NCBI GenBank assembly: GCA_016617855.1
Contig: JAECUM010004947.1
Location: forward strand, 62,001-126,000
Source: Megalonaias nervosa
Lineage: Eukaryota; Mollusca; Bivalvia; Unionida; Unionidae
Length of the DNA stretch: 64,000 bases
Direction of reading: 5' to 3'
Under the pieces are notes generated by a model. It was not told the DNA's origin and made no database searches. It saw only the letters and a list, made by a program, of their open reading frames with translations. Each line of letters begins with the position of its first letter. Position 1 is the stretch's first letter. Below are positions 59,493 through 64,000 of the stretch, piece after piece. Position numbers and translations under genes: made by a program.

Positions 59493-60524
59493 CTGATTTT
59501 AATCAGATTGAAGCATGGCGTGTCATGCTAAAATTACAATTTTGTACTCCCAAACCCCCTCACATGGTTGTGTTTCAAGAAAACAATATTTAGTAATCTT
59601 CAAAACAAAATGAAAAAACTAAAAATAACCCCACTTTCAGTAACTGCCTGTTACATCTAGCATGATTAGAGCTGATGTAAAACTATCCCTTGGACAGTTT
59701 AAATAGTAGCAATTAAAGGCAAAGAGTTTATATATAAATCACCAGTTCACAGATTACGTAATTGGCTGACAATAGATAGTGAAATGTGCTTGAAGGCTGC
59801 ACTGGGTGAGCCCATTGTGTTAATTTGCATAGGTACAACCAAGAAGCATAACAAGCCATTACAGATAAATCCATACTTAAACACATAGCAAGCCAATAGT
59901 CTGATGCTTAGTTTTAGCTATGGTTCAGAACAAAGGTTTCTGTGACAAATATCAAGCTTAGGATGGTGATCAATGCATTACATGCTACCTTGCCAGAATT
60001 TTTGGAATATTTTACACCCCAAGTCTGTCAGCTTACCTCAGTGCACTTTCACAACTCTTTACAGATATTTTAAGACTTAAAAAACATATTTTCTTCAATA
60101 TAAAGGAACAAATAAAAAATATCAAAGGTCTGACAGGCTTGTGCTGCTTACATAAGACCAGTTAATTGCTAAAAACAGGCCCTATCTTGGAAATATTCTT
60201 CTTTGTGCCATAAAATTCATCAAATTTAAAAATCTGGAGTCACTTTTCAACCATATGAGCCATTTTATGCCATGAAGAAGGGACTTAAATATATGCGTAA
60301 TATTATATTGGCCCTATTTTTAATCTATATAAACATTACAATAAAACAGTTTTTACATGTTTTTATTACATTTCAAAGCACAAGAATAATTATTACTAAA
60401 TATAACAATACCATTATATACACATTAAGTTTAATGCATAGCATACGAAAAGTAAGAATAAATAAGAATGTTTCTTTATAACTGATAATACAAAATACTG
60501 CTTAGTCTTTATGAACAATGTCAT

Positions 60525-60825
60525 TGACACTTCATCAGTATCTGCCTCAAATTTTTCCCAGACCATTTCTTAAATGCCTTCCTGAAATCAAAATTCTCAA
60601 CACTGGGCCCATCAAAGAAATTCTCATTAAATTTTACAGAGTAAATATACACATAGAATTTTGTAAGTTTGTTTTGATCAGATTCTGGTGACTGAACCCC
60701 CTCTCACAGTCTGCAGTATAAATAGGGACAACAAGTAACCTGGTCGCTGCCTCAGATACAGCTGGATACAAATCTTTGTTTTTCACAGCTAGGTTAGCCA
60801 TATTCTTTGTGCTTGATATCACCTT
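60525..60825 (-). pseudogene. hAT transposase C-terminal dimerisation region
   Basis: The reading is LAVKNKDLYPAVSEAATRLL, VVPIYTADCERGFSHQNLIK, TNLQNSM, then after a frameshift NENFFDGPSVENFDFRKAFK and KWSGKNLRQI. The YPxVSxxA...P...xCERGFS pattern is the conserved hAT dimerisation domain. The rest of the transposase is absent. Confidence 0.88.
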
Positions 60826-60827
60826 GT

Positions 60828-61260
60828 TTTATAAAGGAAATTTTAAATTTTTCATTGATATAAGCGACTTGGGCCCTTTACAGTCAACGATTGGCATCCT
60901 TGTAGTGGCATCCTGTGTTACTCAGTTAAGCAAATAATCCCCAAAACACTAAGCAGTCCTAAGTGCATCTCACTCATGTTTACAATAAACAATTAACAAC
61001 ACATGGAAATGACACCAAATCTTTTTGCTGACCTGTTCAACAATACAGTATACCCCCGGTCATTCCTCATTTCCTACTAATCACATTTAATTGCTTCTCA
61101 AACTGACTGACAGCTTGCAGTTAGCTGCAGTCCTGTTTGAACAATGTCTTATTCATCATCTACTGACATGATACACTGAATGCCACAGATAGTGAAAAAA
61201 CAGGTATTAAGTGGCCCGAGTCGCTTATATCAATGAAAAATTTAAAATTTACTTTATAAA
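60828..61260. mobile_element. 433-bp segment with 48-bp near-perfect inverted repeats
   Basis: Arms 60828-60875 and 61213-61260 read TTTATAAAGGAAATTTTAAA, TTTTTCATTGATATAAGCGA, CTTGGGCC and its inverse with two mismatches. It abuts the hAT coding fragment and may be a MITE inserted there. Confidence 0.8.
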
Positions 61261-61567
61261 AATTTGTCGCCAGCAACTTTTGCCAGTCAGTAAAAATTAG
61301 CACCACTTTCAAAATTCTTTCACATTTGGCAACAAATGCAAAACCTAGAGAAGGCCCTGTAAAAAGAATTGGTCTTGGACCTCAGACCATCGTGAATTTT
61401 CAGGCATTGGGATAGGCTCTAAAAATCTAACTCCAGGATTAATATTTGTGCCAATTAGTCTACAAGTGTTGTCCATAAAAAGAATCTTATCCCTTCAGTT
61501 AAACTGTCCTACCTACCCACCGAAGGAAGATTCTTTTTAATCTCAGATTTCTACAATTTGCCATTAC

Positions 61568-61756
61568 CTGATGATGACAAGTTGACATTTTCTACCCTTA
61601 TCTTTCTTCTGTTCCTCCTGACACAGGTGTATGTGTTTGGACATTGGAAGGGCCACCTCTAGGTCATTAGCACAGGTGGTGTCTGTATCTTCCAAATAGT
61701 CCAGCAGTCTCTCCATCTCAAACTCTTCAGACCCTGAGTGGTAGATAGCATAATGA
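61568..61756 (-). CDS. Possible exon with acidic, cysteine-containing protein text
   Basis: Donor CATCAG|GTAATG. The open frame contains HYAIYHSGSEEFEMERLLDY, LEDTDTTCANDLEVALPMSK and HIHLCQEEQKKDKGRKCQLV, IIR. The chosen acceptor (CATGCTTCAG) is one of three possible. The frame stays open to 61809. It leaves two bases, matching the exon at 59435. Codon use is balanced, unlike flanking DNA. Family not recognised. It lies just outside the hAT remnant, so a TE origin is not excluded. Confidence 0.35.
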
Positions 61757-61951
61757 CTGAAGCATGATGACTGAATTATTGATGACTTTTGAAATCTGTT
61801 TTTTCTCAAGGCTAATATTACAGAGATCTTAAACGTGATTTATTTACCATATAACAACTGTACAACCAACTCTAACAGCTTCTGTTTAGCTCTGGCAATC
61901 ATTACAATGTTTGTTTAGGTAGACCACAGAGGCAAAGGAAATCAGAATAAA

Positions 61952-63290
61952 GTGTTCGCTTATAAGCCAAGTCCAACTGCAAACAACATAGACCTCAACC
62001 TGTTGTTGCATAATGCACTGGCAGATCAGGCCTATATTGCTTGTTCTACAGATTACTGCTAAAAGACTTCATAGACCTAGATATGCTGGCACATAATGTG
62101 ATTGCATGATCTTGACCTGTGCAGTTTGCGATACCTGTCAACTTTTCAAATGCCAAGTTGGGAGGCTGAATAAAAAAATAGGGAGATTGGGACCTAAAAT
62201 TGGAGGTTATTTGCAGCATTTATTAAGCCTGTTTTCACTAAATATTGACCAATCTTTCAGGTCCAATATGCATGAAATTCTCAAAAGACATGCCATTTAT
62301 CCCTGTGACGTGCCTTATTTTCCTCCAGGACGTCCCCTCTTTTCATATTCTGGTCAGCTGTGGCCAAACTGCACAATAGTTTAAGGTTAGTCTTAAGTAA
62401 ATAGACAAGAAAGCCAGTGTGACAAATTGACATTTAGTTTTCATCATTGCAATTGTCTTGTAAAAATGATTGGCCCTCCAACATGTTATGTAAGCACCAG
62501 CAATTGATTGGCAAATAAACAATGCCCTATTTTGTTGAAACTAACGGTGCCTAAATGAGCAGTCTCAAGTGTATGCTTGTGGCAACTATTTTTCCCACAT
62601 TTTATACCCCACCTTATTTCTTTACTGTCAACTCGTAAGGCATTTAACATTGTTTATTATATAACATATGTACGGGTATTCTGAATTAATTTTTAAGGGC
62701 ACATATTCTGCAAGGTATGTTTTTTAATTCCTTCTTTTAATTAAATTATGGTAATTAACATTTTTTATACAGTATAGCAATGCCAGGTATTTTCCTCATG
62801 TAGGTTTCTTTCGTGGGAATGGAGATGCTACTGCATTCACAGTGATCATTCTTGGGATTGAAACTAATTGCTCACAATTTTATTGCTATGTCTATTTCTT
62901 CTTGTGGTTTATTTTCTGATTTTAGCATTGTTGTGGGGATAAAAAAAACCTCATAAATTTACACGAATAATGTTTAAATGTAACATTCTATTTACTGAAG
63001 AATTATTTTGTCACAACAATATTCACATGTGATAAAATAGAACATGGCTTCTGTGGATTGCATACAATATATCTATTTATGTAGAATTATTTTTAGGAGA
63101 AATGAAAACCAACAGACATAATGTAATAATCAGGAGTTATCTTCCAAAATTGGGAGATAATATGAAATCAGGAGGTAGGCACAGAGGGACCCCAAAAATC
63201 AAGAATTTTTATCTCCCAGTGTGAGAGTTGACAGGTAGGAGTTTGCAGTTATACTCAACTTCTAAGCAAGTGTATATAGTACATTGAGAA
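61952..63290. mobile_element. Foldback MITE, family M copy 4, split by an insertion
   Basis: The left part (61952-62130) and right part (about 63239-63290, TTTGCAGTTATACTC...AAGCAAGTGTATATAGTA) together match copies at 4338 and 12817. The break holds the element at 62131-63238. Confidence 0.75.
62131..63238. mobile_element. DNA transposon (about 1.1 kb) nested in the MITE
   Basis: The left end TACCTGTCAACTTTTCAAAT and the inverted right end TACCTGTCAACTCTCACACT (with TGGGAG farther in on both sides) are terminal inverted repeats. The flanks AGTTTGCG and AGTTTGCA look like an 8-bp target duplication, as in hAT elements. No transposase is recognisable inside, so it is non-autonomous. A 92-codon open frame from 62106 is incidental. 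Confidence 0.75.
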
Positions 63291-63322
63291 AATCACTGAC
63301 TTTAAATGGGAAACCACATTAC

Positions 63323-63409
63323 CTTGGCATGTGTCATCAGGATGAGGAACTAAATCTGGACCAAAGTAGTGAGTGTTACAGCTACACCATCCATGTCCCA
63401 GTTGCAATA
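63323..63409 (-). CDS. Possible cysteine-rich exon, WSC-like
   Basis: Donor CCAAG|GTAATG. Acceptor TACTAATCAG contains a branch-point-like TACTAAT but a poor pyrimidine tract. Two bases plus 28 codons plus one base. The open frame reads LQLGHGWCSCNTHYFGPDLV and PHPDDTCQ. The LQxGxxCxCxxxYG...C layout resembles the middle of WSC carbohydrate-binding domains. The other two frames are closed. It is probably the most upstream visible exon of the minus-strand gene, but phase does not link it directly to 61568. Confidence 0.4.
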
Positions 63410-63479
63410 CTGATTAGTAAATACTGACAGACACATATCTGTCTTATTAAGCCAACAACCAGCAGGAATGACTGTTCAA

Positions 63480-64000
63480 ATCTCCAACATATACTGCTAA
63501 CGCCCTTGGCATGCCTTGAAAGGGCTCATGCTTCTTTAAGTTAATCACCAACCTATGGGGAAACTAATTTTTTCTAGTAAAATATGTCTTGTGAATACTT
63601 ACCCAATCATAATACCTTAGGAGAATTACTACTAGCTTGCAAATCCAGCCCTTCCAGATAAAACTTTTAGCTAAAAAGAGCTAAAAGTTATCTGCCCATC
63701 AAGGTGGCTGTTGTGCAGAGAGATCTTCCCTTAATACAGGGATTAGCAGCAAAACCCATGAATATCTCAGTTACTACTGGAACATAAGGCACGCTCTCCA
63801 TATTCATGTTACTGCAGAGATGCTGGAAGAGTGTATGTGTATTATGATTGGCTAAGTATTCGCAAAGAAATATATTTTACTAGAAAAAATTACTTCTTCT
63901 TTAAATACATTACATTACCCAATCACAACACTTTATTAGAATAGTTATGAGATGGAGAGAGGTACATCCCTTCACCCTGGAGATGCCATCTCCAGTCCCC
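63480..64000 (-). mobile_element. DIRS-type terminal region, copy b, running off the window
   Basis: CCAATCATAATACCTTAGGA at 63604, then a body matching 48470-48650 (ATCTGCCCATCAAGG, GGGATTAGCAGCAAAACCCA), then the palindrome 63838-63935 (TATTATGATTGGCTAAGTAT with TTCTTTAAATACATTA and CCCAATCACAACACTTTA). Coding parts would lie beyond 64000. Confidence 0.7.

Larger units (their letters stand above)
60176..61359 (-). mobile_element. hAT transposon remnant (1.2 kb)
   Basis: The plus-strand left end CAGGCCCTATCTTGG and the inverted right end CAGGGCCTTCTCTAGG pair as hAT-type termini. TAAAAA occurs at both flanks as part of a possible target duplication. The minus strand carries only the C-terminal part of a transposase (60830-60525). 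The middle is replaced by a 433-bp segment bounded by 48-bp inverted repeats. Confidence 0.7.

Noticed and set aside
62106..62384. 92-codon plus-strand open frame
   Set aside because: It crosses the border of the nested transposon and has no family resemblance.

Overview
The window looks like nuclear DNA of a mollusc, probably a bivalve. It is AT-rich with long non-coding stretches, spliced exons that are small islands, and no operon-like gene packing. Bivalve-type repeats are everywhere: tRNA-derived SINEs, AGGTCA-rich satellite-like arrays, foldback MITEs, hAT remnants, a Ty3/Gypsy element and several DIRS-like tyrosine-recombinase retrotransposons. The organism call is inference from repeat style. 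No single sequence proves the species.

Left end (1-9.4 kb): a decayed coding-like island on the minus strand (1.5-3.5 kb) is followed by the last two coding exons of a spastin (AAA ATPase) gene on the plus strand (3999-4039 and 4835-4957). A MITE sits in their intron. A 120-bp perfect-looking foldback (6.5 kb) and a 13-unit minisatellite (8.78-9.42 kb) follow. From 9.4 to 19.6 kb I see mainly non-coding DNA with MITE copies, a hAT-like fragment, a degenerate AGGTCA array and a 53-bp duplication.

Middle (19.7-36 kb): a broken Ty3/Gypsy element on the minus strand keeps gag, protease, RT and RNase H but has lost the zinc knuckle and integrase (19.7-22.7 kb). After it come a possible plus-strand terminal exon (24.2 kb), SINEs, a 153-bp hAT MITE with target duplication, and a possible 45-bp exon (27.68 kb). 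A less AT-rich island at 30.9-32.7 kb holds relics of a large replication-type protein with a helicase-like GKTTR motif. It abuts a scrambled DIRS-like element (32.7-35.8 kb).

Right half (37.7-64 kb): a set of phase-compatible exon candidates on the minus strand (57.6, 50.7, 46.4 kb, and less surely 63.4, 61.7, 59.5, 44.5 and 37.9 kb) suggests one large split gene read right to left. I could not identify its product. One tentative upstream exon is cysteine-rich and resembles a WSC domain. The presumed introns are loaded with mobile elements: a DIRS-like element with about 95-bp inverted terminal repeats (51.2-55.9 kb), a second DIRS recombinase fragment (48.4-49.6 kb), two SINEs (46.7-47.8 kb), a hAT transposase remnant (60.2-61.4 kb), and a MITE split by another transposon (61.95-63.3 kb). 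The window ends inside a further DIRS-type terminus.

The functional content is therefore two or more host genes seen only in part, embedded in a mosaic of dead transposons. All gene calls rest on reading frames, splice signals and family motifs recalled from general knowledge. No database search was possible.
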